A stretch of DNA of 64,000 nucleotides from Adiantum capillus-veneris (taxonomy: Eukaryota > Streptophyta > Polypodiopsida > Polypodiales > Pteridaceae). Under the pieces are notes generated by a model. It had not been told where the DNA came from, did not search any database, and saw only the letters and a list, made by a program, of their open reading frames with translations. Made by a program: the position numbers and the translations under genes. Of this stretch, positions 43,785-55,470 are shown piece after piece (positions within the stretch are counted from its first letter, which is position 1; each line of letters opens with the position of its first letter). The DNA lies in assembly GCA_014529385.2 (NCBI GenBank), contig CM043959.1, forward strand, positions 86,583,529 through 86,647,528. Direction: 5' to 3'.

Positions 43785-45150
43785 ATGTCGTGTAGTGGGA
43801 TGTACATAGTGGGAATGAATGTTAGGAGATTTATTTTGTGACATTTTAGATGCATGAGTATATTTTCCATAATATACATATGCATGTCTAAGTATAAGGA
43901 TAAGCTTTTTTGTCTCATCCTAGTATTTATTTCAGGGTAACATTTTTTTACTTTACCATTAGAAAGTGTTAGTGTCAACAGATGTGTCTCTTTAACGTGG
44001 TCAACAAAGCATTGGTGCTTTTTTTCTATTATCCCGTTATCATATCACGCTCTAGCTAGCTCATATAGATAGTGTCATTCCCAATGTATATAGTTTTCAT
44101 TTATTTTTCATATTTTTCTCATATTCCTTTTGTTGTATACTAGGAAGGTATCAAATCCTAGTGGGACACTAGCTTGCATAATTTTCAAAGATGCACCTAT
44201 TTTAATCCATTATTGAAAGGATGATTTTAAAACCTTGTCAAGGATCAATGTCATGATTTCATATTGCATGAAGTGTCCATTTTAATCAAGTAGAAGTCTA
44301 AGCTGAGGGGAACACAAGTAGTCTATTGCTGTAAAAATGATACCATATTTTGATGATTTTGTACACATAGTTTTTGTCAATTTTGGAGAACATATATAAT
44401 ATAGGATCGCAGTCCACGAGCTGAGATTTTTAGACATAATTTCATTTTCTTTGGTGGAGCCATGGTTGAGGATATCTGCTCAAAATAGCAGACCCCAGTC
44501 TGTCCACAGAATGCAGGAGATAATTTCAAAACTGCTAGCTCTTGTTCACACTGGCTCCTCTCTTTCTTTTGTAACCATTGGGGCTTTCCTTCACCTATAA
44601 AAAGAGAACTCTTATTCCTTGAAAGGCATGCAATAAGAGGTGAGAGAGTTAATGCCAAATTGTACTTAGCCATAGACTTAAGCCCTATACTTACTCCTTG
44701 TGGAAGACCAACCAATCTTATAAGCATTCCTAAGCATTACTTAGCCATAGAATTAAGCCCTATACTTACTCCTTGTGGAATACCAACCAATCTTATAAGC
44801 ATTCCTTGCAATATAAACTCTATTCAAAGAAGTAATTGAATTTGGTGCATCAATCAAGGCTTGAAGTATTCTCTCTCTTTCTCTCTCCATCAAATTAGCA
44901 ACAAGAAACCTTCTTGGGAAGCTCTGCTAATGCATAAGGTGAGTAGTCTATCTTCACATACAAACAGTCTCCTAAACCTCTCTCACTCTTTAGAAGCTCA
45001 TTCTTTCTACAAGCTCTAGGTTCTCCATGCTACATGTATATCTCTCCCCATAATATCCTTATTACCTACATGCAAGAATAGGGCTTGGGAGGGAAAATTA
45101 TCTTCTTTTCACTTCTCTCGCATCTACATTTTGCCCATACTCAACAATAT
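43785..45150 (+). repeat. 3' LTR of the 43-kb element (right end approximate)
   Basis: It starts TGTCGTGTAGTGGGATGTAC. A likely TATA box (CTATAAAAAG) is near 44597. A 75-bp tandem duplication lies at 44665-44813. The end near CATACTCAACA (about 45150) is a guess. Confidence 0.5.
44665..44813. repeat. 75-bp tandem duplication in LTR
   Basis: CTTAGCCATAGACTTAAGCC at 44665 and CTTAGCCATAGAATTAAGCC at 44740. Confidence 0.9.
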
Positions 45151-45753
45151 CTTAGATGAATGAAGGTATCCACATGATGTGAATTTCTTTCTCTTTCAGT
45201 ACGTGCTATCTCTTACAATTAACATATGGATTATCCATAAGATCCACTTCCAACAAGGTAAAGTGTTTCTCTTTGGTCAAGAAAGGCTTACTAAAATACT
45301 TTGTTCGCCGAACCCATCATACTATTCCTTTTAGACTATAACTCTTCTTTTCATGTAAGTATAATTATTTTGCTATGAACCAAGAGGATTTGTATATGCA
45401 ATTAACTCTAATCACTAGAAAAAATATATATATCACAGTAAGCACACAGTTACAATTCCAAAGAGAAATCCATAGCTTGTTTAGTTTGCAAAGGTTGAAT
45501 GCCATTATCTCATCTATTAACTCTTTTATTCTACCCATGATAAGATACAACAAAAGCCTTGACATTTTTATCTTTGTGTTATTTTGATTTTCTCTTTTGT
45601 ATTCTTTCTGTGTGTGTGTGTGTGTGTGCAAGAGAGACAAAGTGGGGCTTCCTTGATTGCACTCTTTACCAAGCTCTAGGCTTCATGGCATCGATGACTT
45701 AACTCCTTCATATAGTCTTTGGAATTTCCTAGAAATTTCTCACAGCAAGAGGC
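45151..45753. other. No feature recognised; short GT repeat
   Basis: A (GT)n run is at about 45611-45628. Short frames show no motif. Confidence 0.5.
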
Positions 45754-48700
45754 GTGGTGCCTTCTTGGAAAGACTGCAAAGATCTTGACATCGTTAAGAA
45801 TCAGGATAATGGTGAGTTCCCGAGGGTCAATATTTTTGGCGTGGATAAGCAGGATGTGGATGTTTTGGCTAATAAAAGAGCACGAGGTGAAAGGGAAATA
45901 GAGATTAAGTGGGAAGCACAATTTACAAAGGAAACGAAAAGGTGTATGAAGGCAGGGAGAAACCAGAGATTAGCAAGAAAAGAAGGCATTATAGAATCAA
46001 GAAATCACACTTTCAGTAAGGACATGGTCATCTAGAGTATGATTTGGTGAGTAATGTCCAAAATCAAAAGGTTAACATTACATTTGGGCAGTCATCGGCA
46101 TTAAAGCCCAAGCTGAGAAGGTAGTGGTTGACTAGTGTTAGCACTAGAATTTCAAACGTCAAGGGTGATGTACATGCTGTGTAGAATATGGCCTTAAGGG
46201 TATGAAATCAAGCGGATGTACTTCCTCGTGTTGATGCAATCATTGAGAAGAAGATGTAGGTGCATATATATGTTGATGGTGGAGCTCAAGTTTCTATCAT
46301 GACAGAAGCTTCTATGAGGGATGCACGTGTCAAGGTGGTAGATAGGTCAAATGTACATATGAGGATGGCCAATCATGTAAAGTGAGGTATTTGGGCATGG
46401 CTCAAGATGTGAAGGTAAAGGTGATGGGGCTACAATCTTGGGGAAGCCATGGATTCTTGAAATAGGGGCTACGCAAGACTGAAAGAGAGAGAGTAAGGTG
46501 TTCACCTTGCCTGAAAAAGAAAAGGGGAGGCAAATACTGCAGGACCCAAAGACCAAAGAAATCCATTTTCTATGGCAGCAAGAGGTGAAGATGATGCGAC
46601 GACAAGCTAAGAGTATGAAAGCAAGACGGCCTATGATGAGGGATACACCAATACAGAGGAGGAGGAGAGTGATGATTATGTGAAGATTGATGCTGATATG
46701 TTTGGTGTTACCATAGAGGATCTTCCTGTAAAAGAAGATATGCACCTTCATGTTCATTGTATTGGAGCAAGGGAGGTAGTTGATATCTTGAGTGAAGATC
46801 TAACTAAGCACGAAAAAGAGGGTTATGTCTATTTGTGTGCTTCTTATCCTAATTTGTTTGCAACAGAGTAGAAGGATCTATGAGGGACAAAAGGTGTGGG
46901 GCATAAGATTATACTCAAAGAGGGTATAAGCCAAAGGCACACAAGCTGAGAAGAATGGGAGATATCAAAAAGAAATCCCTATGGCAAGAGATTGACAAGA
47001 TTTTGGAAGCCACTATTATCTATCTTGTGAAGGAGTTAGAGTGGGTTTTACCTATTATCTTCACATTAAAGAAGAATGGAAAGTGGAGAGTGTGCATCGA
47101 TCACAAGCCATTGAATTCTGCTAAGAAGCGGAATTACTATTTTTTCCCATTCTAGGATAAAATATTAAACCAAGTAGTAGGCCTTGAAAGGTACTCAATC
47201 ATGGATGGGTTTTTTGGGTACTTCCCAAAAGCTATTGCTTTTGAAGACCAGCTGAAAACTACATTCATTTCTCCATGGTGATGTTTTTCCTATCGCAGAA
47301 TGCCCTTTGGTTTGGTAAATGTATATGCCACTTTTTAGGATTGGATGAACAAGGTATTCAAGCCACACTTGGTTAAGTTCAACAGGATATTTATGGACAA
47401 TATTGGATGCTATAGTTCTAGGCCAGAACATCTATAAAAGATAAAGCTATGTTTTCAAAGGCTTGACAAAGAGGGTGGTCAATTGAACCCAAGAATTTTA
47501 AGCTAGCACAACCTTGTGTGTAGTTTTTGGGTCATGTGGTGTCACAAAATGGGATGATAGAGGCCAATCCAGAGAAGGTTACGGCTCTAGTGTTGATGGA
47601 GCCTCCATCAAGTGCTCAAGATTTGCATTAATTTCTGCATAACCTAAAGTATTTGACATGGTTTTTTGGATGCTTTTGCAATTTGTGTATCCTCTTCAAA
47701 AGATGGCTTAACACGTTCATAAGTTTCAGTGGAGTGAAGATGCACATAAAGCTCTTGACAAGGTGAAGGAGATTCTTTGTGAGCTATCAATGGTGTGTCC
47801 TCCAATCCATGAAAATTATTTCTATGTTGCCGCATGACAATAGAGGTGCTTTTGCTATTGGGGCCATGTTGATGTATCTAAGGTAGGTAGGAGCTACAAG
47901 GCCATCTACTTTGAGAGCAGAGTGATAAGCCCTAGGGATATGACCTACACTGAAGCAAAGCAATGGGTGATGGCATTGGTTTTCTCATGTAGGAAGTTTA
48001 AAGTGCACTTGATAGTATGTAAGCTTTATGTGCTCACATCTAGCAATCCATGACCTAAAGTGGTACTGCATTTGAAGCCAAGCCATGGAAGTGTATCAGG
48101 AAGTGGGTGCTAGAATTCTAGGAGTTCGAGTTTGAGTTCAAGATCGATCATACCAGCATGTCTCATTTAGCAAAAATTTTGGCGAATAAGGGTGGTGACT
48201 TATCAATATATCCAAGGGTGGTATGAGAAGAAGCTGGAGAAGAACCTGATTTGGAATGTGGTTTTGTGATGTGGTTAAATGGGGCGTATAGAAGAGTGGT
48301 GCAAAAATTGGGAGGCAGTGTGTTGATTCAAGGCCCACGGGGTAAGGTTATCTTTTCCAAAGCTTATGATCTTGAAGGTGTCCACACCAAAAACGAGGTA
48401 GAGTACCTAACTCTTCATTTGGGCCTGAAGCAATGTGTGGAAATTAGCATTTCCAAGCTAGTGGTGAAGGATGATGCATTGATAGATGGTTATCGAGCAA
48501 CTTTTGGGCCAATGGCAGGTAAAGAGGGATTCCCTTAAGTATTGGTTGTTTTTCCATAAAAAATTTGTTGAGGTTGTTTGAAGAAATACAATTCAAGCAT
48601 GTAAAGAGGGAGAAAAATCAAGAAGCTGATCGATTGGCAAATAGTTGAGTGCAAGCCCATGTGACTTTCTGAGCACATGTCAATGTTTGAAAGGTTTATC

Positions 48701-50315
48701 CAAGCTACAAAAGAGAGGGATTGTATAAAAAGGATAAAACAAATTCATGTTGATAGGGGAAGACCGGATGGTATATGGTCGGGATGGAATGTTGAGAAGG
48801 GTCATCTACAAGGAGAAAACTGGCATGGTTTTCTTGTAGAAAACTGGCATGGTTTTGGAGTAGCATCATGAAGAGAGCTAACCATAGAGTAAAGATAAGG
48901 TATTTTTTTGAGTTCTTAGAGATGGTTTTTTGTGGCCATCTATTGTGCAAGATGTGCAATATTAGTGCAAGACATGCCACGAGTGTCAAATCATGGGTGA
49001 AAGACGACTAGTAGCAGAGTTGCAGGGCGTTATCATAACCCAAAGTGCTTTTGAGAAGTGCAGTTTAGATGACATTGCTCTACTCCCTAAGTGAATGAGT
49101 GGTAAGAAGTACATCTTGGTAGCCATTGGCTATCTTACTAGGTTGGTCGAGGCCAAGGCAGTTAAAGAGGTGAATGCTCATATAACGACTCAATTTGTGT
49201 TTTATTGTATCTGTTGTCGTTTTGGAGTACCTTTGGTGTTGGTTTTGATAGAGGTCAGGGATTCTATAGAAATACCTACTTGAGTTCACTGCCATTGGAT
49301 ATGCTTGAGAAAAATCCCAAACATATCTAGGCTTCTCATAATCATCAAAAGTGATAGTGACATTGTGAGGATTGAACTTAAGGATAGGTCCATAGACTCT
49401 ACTAAACCAATATTGAGGTACATAATATAATTGGTTGCTACTACTTGGCTTCTTCCAGACTCAGATTATGACTTTCTCTCAAAAGCCATATCTTTGATTG
49501 AGCATGGGTGCCTTCTTACTAAGGATGATTTCACGACTTGGCATATCCAAGAGTGAGCATAGGTTAAGATAAAGACCATATCCTTGTACTTTGATATCTC
49601 CCTCCTGAATCTTCTCCTTGGCCCATAGCTGTGGGTCGACTATGTACCTATTAGGCACTTACGTTTGGTGTTCTCATATGCACATTGGTCGAGGTTGGGT
49701 ATTCAACATTGGTTTTCATTACCTTATCATCCCGAATGCAATGGTCTAGTGGAGAGTGCCAATGTGCAGATCATCAAAAATTCTTACAAAGTATGTGTAC
49801 AAGTAGGAGGCAGAGTGGGAAGCTAACCTTGAGAAGTGTATATGGGTTTTCAAGACATCCTACAAGGTAGCCACAAACTTTACCTCATTTGATCTAGTTT
49901 ATGGTAAGGAGGTAGTGCTGCCAGTGTATGCATAGTTAGGATCTTTGAAGGGTATGTGGCAAGTCAATACCACTCATAAAGATGTCTTGCATGACCAAAT
50001 TACTTGTCTTGAAGCCTTGCAAATGGGCAAAGGTGATTTCTATGTGAAGCACTGAGAGAAGTGAGTTATGAAGTTCAATCAAAACCTACCAAGCAAGAAG
50101 ATACAAGAAGGCAACTTAGTGATGAAGTATGAGAGCTACCTTGACTCTACTTTCCAAAATAAGTTCTAGAAGAAGTGGACAGTCCATACAAATTACATAA
50201 GGAATTTCCTAATGGGACATATCAGTTGGTGCACGCAAATGGCAAGCTTCTTAAGCACAGGGTGAACAATGTGTAGCTGAAGCTGTACTTTGACAAAGAA
50301 GTGCCTGATGTGCAT
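45754..50315 (+). pseudogene. G3 copy B: gag C-terminus, protease, RT, two RNase H, integrase; decayed
   Basis: A basic gag tail (45754-46035) is followed by protease HVYVDGGAQVSIMTE (about 46265-46310, active-site D intact) with stops after it. RT spans 46955-47420 (WRVCIDHKPLN, a TAG at 47153-47155, DGFFGYFPK, FMDNIGCY), then the thumb region, RNase H (47700-48050), Tat-type RNase H at 48251-48538 (GPRGKVIFSKAYDLEG, KNEVEY, KDDALI) and integrase from about 48900 to 50300. The same antisense segment as in copy A splits integrase (49264-49682). Dozens of stops and shifts make it non-functional. No 5' LTR or full gag precedes it. Confidence 0.8.
49264..49682 (-). pseudogene. Antisense coding-like segment inside G3 copy B integrase
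   Basis: Same segment as at 40487-40905 (see there), with about three differences in the 200 bases I compared. Confidence 0.5.
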
Positions 50316-50978
50316 CAAGTTGTGGCCAAGGGGGTTAAGCAATGTCAACCAACCTAAAGAAAGATAGCATGCAATGGAGGCAAAGCCTTGTACATACTTT
50401 GTACATATAGCTGAAGTTTCTTTAGTTGTTTGCTCGGTGTTGCACTTTCAAGCTCAATAAATGCCTATTTGGTTGAACATGAATGTTCACCAAGGGAGTC
50501 CGAAAATGATCGTGTGGTAAAAGATTGTGGGAGATACAAGTTGTGGCCAAGGGGGTTAAGCAATGTCAACCAACCTAAAGAAAGATAGCATGCACTGGAG
50601 GCAAAGCCTTATACATACTTTGTACATATAGCTGAAGTTTCTTTAGTTGTTTGCTCGGTGTTGCACTTTCAAGCTCAATAAATGCCTATTTGGTTGAACA
50701 TGAATGTTCACCAAGGGAGTCCGACAATGATCGTGTGGTAAAAGATTGTGGGAGATACAAGTTGTGGCCAAGGGGGTTAAGCAATGTCAACCAACCTAAA
50801 GAAAGATAGCATGCACTGGAGGCAAAGCCTTGTACATACTTTGTACATATAGCTGAAGTTTCTTTAGTTGTTTGCTCGGTGTTGCACTTTCAAGCTCAAT
50901 AAATGCCTATTTGGTTGAACATGAATGTTCACCAAGGGAGTCCGACAATGATCGTGTGGTAAAATATTGTGGGAGATA
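50316..50978 (+). repeat. Three tandem copies of a 221-bp unit
   Basis: CAAGTTGTGGCCAAGGGGGT starts units at 50316, 50537 and 50758; the third ends at 50978. The copies differ at very few bases (for example GCAATGG/GCACTGG). Each unit holds a purine-rich stretch (CCAAGGGGGTTAAG), TGTCAACC, which looks like an LTR start, and AATAAA. Confidence 0.97.
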
Positions 50979-52660
50979 CAAGTGGGCACAAGCATGGGTA
51001 TGTATGCTTACAGGCGCACACCAAGGTGCTAAAGCAAGTACAAGAGTCAAGTGTAGCTAAGCGGGTCTAAAAATGTATGCCTATTGTGGGTCTTTAGGCC
51101 AAAGAGCTCTATACAAAGCTAAATAGGATGACTAATCGGGGTGTCCCAAGTGCTAAAATTATGTAACAGAGTGTGGTCTTCAAAATATTCTCCAAGTGGG
51201 CTTATACGAATCCTCAATCAAAGCTATGGAATGCAAGATATTTCAATTTAAAGGTGAAGTGCTTTGTAGATCCTCGTCGGATTGAACGAGTGCAAGTGGA
51301 TGGTTAGAGAATGGGTGTGCTAATAGGTCTAAAGTGCTCACATTATGGGGCATATTGGTCTTTTCACACTACCAATCGGGGTCCAAATGGCCAAGTTATG
51401 AGTCAATGAACGTCTGATAGGGGCCGATTCTGAGATGATTTGACCACCTTAGTAGGCATGCTGTTAGGAGCCTTGTGAGCCTCCCAAGGTTCTCCAAGGT
51501 AGTATGAAGCATGTGGAATTAGCTAGAAACGACAACTTCTCACTCAAGATTGTGAGCGCAAAGATATCTCCAACGAAAGTTAGAAAGTGGTAACAATGGT
51601 AAAGAATTTGGTGGATTTTTCCCTTTTTGTGGCTTAGAATTTGAGGCCACGGGAAGGTTAGAATTCAAAGAGGATAGGTGGAATCAAAGTTTGGGATACC
51701 AAATTTTGGTAGCACTTTGCTACTTGACCATTGGTATGGGGAAAGGAGGATAAAGAGGTTTCCAAGGAGTACCAAAAGGAGTTTTTTTCAAGCAATTGTG
51801 ATTTTTTTAAAAGGGAGAAAAACCCACAAGGGGCGATGCCATGTGGCAATGGGAATGAGCCTACATGTGCTGTTGGTGATGGAGGGCTTGCTTGGCCATG
51901 GTATGTGCCTTGCAACGGGTCTGTGGGTGCTTCGTGGGCATTCTTGAGAGGCTTTTGGCAATTGGTGGCGGTTCTGGTGCACCCATTTAGGTAGTGCTCA
52001 CACGAGTGTGCCCACAGGACCCCCACATTTTATAGTGAAGGCAAGCACTATTGGTCAAGTGTTGAAAGACCACGAGATACGTAAAGCATTCACAAAGGGG
52101 CACCACCCTCCAAAAAAATACTAAATGAGCCCAACAAATGGACCAATGAGGAACAAGATGCCAAAAAATGTGATGAACCCTCTATAAAGAGGTTTTTTGA
52201 AAACATTTTAGGGGCTTTTTGGACAATGCATGTTGCATGTGGAGCCAAGAAGAGAGTGTCTTCTTTGGAGGTGGCCCTGGCAATGACATTTTGAGGTGTT
52301 ATAAGTGTTCTTTTTGAAGCAAGATCAAGCCTTCATTGCCTCTCTCTGTGTCGTTCTACCCTCCCACCCTCTCTTTCTCCTACTCTTGTCTTTTTCATAG
52401 TATAGTGTGTGTGTCTGTGTGTGCGCGTGTGCCTGTACCCCCCCCGAACCGGTAGTATTTGGTAAAGAGATTGAGATAGAAGTGTTGTGTGTGTTGAAGA
52501 GCCGAGACGAGCCACAATGGTGCATGTGTGTTGTGTGGTGATCTTGTGGGGAGTTTGATCACAGAGTGAGGTCTGCTGCTGTTTTTAAGAGGACAAAAAT
52601 GTTGTGGATACCCTAAGCTATATAGGGGCAAATGTGTGTGTTCCCTATTCCCCCTCTCCA
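50343..52660 (+). repeat. Probable 3' LTR of G3 copy B (ends approximate)
   Basis: It begins at TGTCAACC after a polypurine-like tract, and that start is triplicated. A TATA box is at 52183-52189 (TATAAAG). The region has no supportable coding. It differs from the LTR of G3 copy A. The right end is undefined. Confidence 0.4.
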
Positions 52661-53045
52661 ACGTGACCTGGCGAGTTACGTGTCCATGTAACTTGCTGAG
52701 TTACATGGAAGCCAGGTAACGAGCACGTAACCTGCCAAGTTATGTAGATAGGTGATTGCTCTCATGCCTGCATGGCCTGGACACATAACTAGTTGAGTTA
52801 CGTGGCACATTGACTAGGAAGCCACAATGGCGGTCAACGTCCACCCACGATGGTGGCCACGTAACTCAACAAGTTACGTGGCATACTTGCGTGGCAAGCA
52901 ACGTGGACTAGCCATGTAGCTCATTGACTTACATGGCTAAGCAATGGTGGCATGGATGTGAAACACCAATTTGGCCACCATGGAGTGGGCACATAACTGG
53001 CCGAGCTATGTGGATGCTCCATTTGGTAACTCGACAAGTTTTGAG
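52661..53045. repeat. Cluster of eight related imperfect palindromes
   Basis: Copies at about 52661, 52684, 52725, 52782, 52858, 52912, 52990 and 53026 follow the pattern CCACGTAACT - 5 bases - AGTTACGTGG. The one at 52684-52708 (CCATGTAACT/AGTTACATGG) and the one at 52858-52882 have perfect 10-base arms with a 5-base spacer. Spacing between copies is irregular (22-75 bases). Confidence 0.85.
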
Positions 53046-53219
53046 GCTATGCCATGCGTCACATGCTGGTGCTCAAGAACAAGTGTAATTTAATGTGTTA
53101 GCCACATGGAGGATGTCACACTTGGGTGGTGAATGTGAGAAGTGGGTATGCTTGATCATGCATGCACGCTCAAGTGGAGCCATGAAGCTTGCTACATTAG
53201 AGGGAGAAGATATGCCAAA

Positions 53220-54553
53220 TTAAATTAGTGGTTGCAAGTTGAAGAAATATAATTTTCCACTAACCACCAAAATGCTGAAAAAGATTCACAAAGTAGCTAA
53301 AAGGAAGAAACAAGCCTAGGCTATTCAAGCACATGCTAAAGAGAAAGCTAAGTTGCATATTTTAAAGCATAAAGAGCATGGAAACAACTCACAAGTTATG
53401 CCCCAACCAACAATGGCACCTCCTCAAATCGAAGCAATTCAGTTAGAAGAAAATTGTCTTGGAGGCATGGATGTATGCATCAATATAGAGCTTCCATATG
53501 GATTGAGTGAGCGAGGCCTTATGGACACATGAGCTAGAGAAAATGTCATCAAATATTCTAACTACATGAAGATGATAGACGTACCATTAATGACACATCA
53601 GAGATAGAGATCAAGGCTAAAAATCAAGGAATTTTTTTTAGCTTAGGCCTAGCCAATATTTCAATCAATATTCACGGACATCACTATCCACATTAGTTTT
53701 GTGTCATGGCAGACACAAATATCAATGAAGCAGTCATCCTAGGTGCACCCTGGATGTGGACTTACAAAGCAGTTCCAGATTGGCAAGAGGACACATTGGC
53801 ACCTCTTGCATCACTCCATTGGCACAAAGTGATTCATAAGTGGGAAGTAAAGCCTATTGTTGTAGATCCATTGCCAAGTACTGAAAACTACACCTATACG
53901 ACATTCCAAAGAACAATCAACTAGACATGTATGTTGAAGAATTCAATCATGGACAAAAAACCTAAGGAACTATGGATACCCAAAGCAATAGTTCACGAGG
54001 TGACAACCACAATGAAATAGCAGAATACTTCTACAAGATCACAACAATCTCAAAGCAATTATACTTGGAAGTGGCAGCTCAAATGATAATCAAAATCCAC
54101 CGCAATTCCACCCAAGTATCAATGGATTCCAAAGACGAAATAGCTCAACTAACTCCAACAAGCAACGACAACTTGGCAATGGAGACCAAAATAATTGAAT
54201 CGACAACCAACTCCGTAGTCTCCACCAAACACAACCATCAAGTACAAGTTGTACCCAAGAAGCCAAAAAACATTAGAAATATTGCCAAAGGTACTTTCAA
54301 CACCCACAATCAAAGAAAGAGTGCACCATTTATGACTGCTTTTGTTCATAGTATAGATGGAGCCATGATAGCAAAGACAAATGAACAACCAATTTAGGAC
54401 CCACATCATGCACAAAATCATGTTACCCAATGCATTTCTTCCATTGGCATAATAGGGCCACATTACACAACCCTGCATAGACACAACGTTATCGCCCATG
54501 CACATTGCACAACCTTTTGTCTGAGACAACTCATAATGGTAAGGGGGGAGGAT
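53220..54553 (+). mobile_element. Internally deleted gypsy element G4 (gag tail, protease, 3' ORF, polypurine tract)
   Basis: A lysine-rich gag-like tail leads to a protease and an unknown frame, then a polypurine tract (AAGGGGGGAGGA, about 54542-54553). RT, RNase H and integrase are missing. Its LTRs were not identified. Confidence 0.5.
53455..53924 (+). pseudogene. G4 protease, stop codon in the active-site motif
   Basis: GGMDVCINIELPYGLSERGL is followed by MDT-stop-ARENVI: the D-T-G active site has TGA (at about 53530) where GGA would encode glycine. Further stops follow, then an open frame MADTNINEAVILGAPWMWTY carrying the conserved C-terminal protease motif (VILGxPWM). Inactive. Confidence 0.65.
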
Positions 54554-54607
54554 CAACATAGGGCTACTTGTTGCAAGATGATGAGGATTCATGTGTATAG
54601 TGTGTAA
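53972..54607 (+). pseudogene. Unrecognised polar ORF of G4 with one in-frame TAG
   Basis: An ATG-started frame of 141 codons, rich in N, T, S, Q and K, ends at TAG 54395-54397. The same frame stays open for about 69 more codons to TAA near 54605. The polypurine tract lies inside its end. No motif recognised. It may be an accessory 3' frame or linker. Confidence 0.35.
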
Positions 54608-55102
54608 AGTGTGTTTTTTTGCTTAATTTTTGCTCTTTATTTGGTCTAACCTCTTGTCAAGCATATTCATGAGCCATATTGATAAAAGTTTGACAATCAT
54701 GATGCTTAGAGCAAGAGTATACACATATGAGTGTGAGGAATAATTTTGGCTATTTTTTGGCCAAATGAAAAAAAATTTCAATAATTTTCTTTAATTTGTA
54801 GCTAATAAGGAATAAAAATTAATAAAACTACATAAGAGATCTGGAATTTAGTTTTGAAGGTAAACGTCGAGTCAACAAAGCAAGAGCTTCAAGCATGTCA
54901 AGTTTCAAAAGAATCGGTGCAAATCATTTTTTTGGCGAGCTTACAGATGATCGAATTCACAAAATCAAGGCAAATAATGACAAAAGGTCCAAATAAAGAG
55001 CCGTTTGAGCCACAAGTGATATGGCATGAGCAATCAAGGCAAAGGAGGTAAAAGTGCACTTGGGGTTCTCGATAAGTAGGGCAAAATAGGCCTCATTTTC
55101 AT

Positions 55103-55105
<3 letters not shown>

Positions 55106-55185
<80 letters not shown>
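55106..55185. repeat. (GA)n microsatellite, about 80 bp
   Basis: Uninterrupted GA units; Arg-Glu frames here are artefacts. Confidence 0.97.
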
Positions 55186-55187
<2 letters not shown>

Positions 55188-55470
55188 CCTAGAGCACAAA
55201 TGGGTTGTGCTTGCTACGAGCCATCGAGGCTACCATTTGTCACCATATTTGATAGGCATGTTCTGCTTACCTCCCTCGACAATTTTATGTGAGAGATACA
55301 ACACAAAAGACACCAGACAAACCACACAAATCAAAATCAAACCAAATATTTTGTAAAGTGTCCAAGTCTAGTAGAGGGGCCAAACTAGTTGAAACTCAAA
55401 AAGATTTGGTCAGGACACTCAGCAAGTCAAGAGCTTCAAGGCCATGTCATCAAACTTTTTTTTGGTGGTG

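Noticed and set aside
50316-50978. Regular 221-bp repeats as a CRISPR-like array
   Set aside because: Three adjacent copies with no spacers, in plant retroelement DNA; an ordinary tandem repeat.
55104-55292. Arg-Glu and Leu-Ser repeat frames
   Set aside because: Artefacts of the GA microsatellite. The same holds for the frames over 61611-61657.
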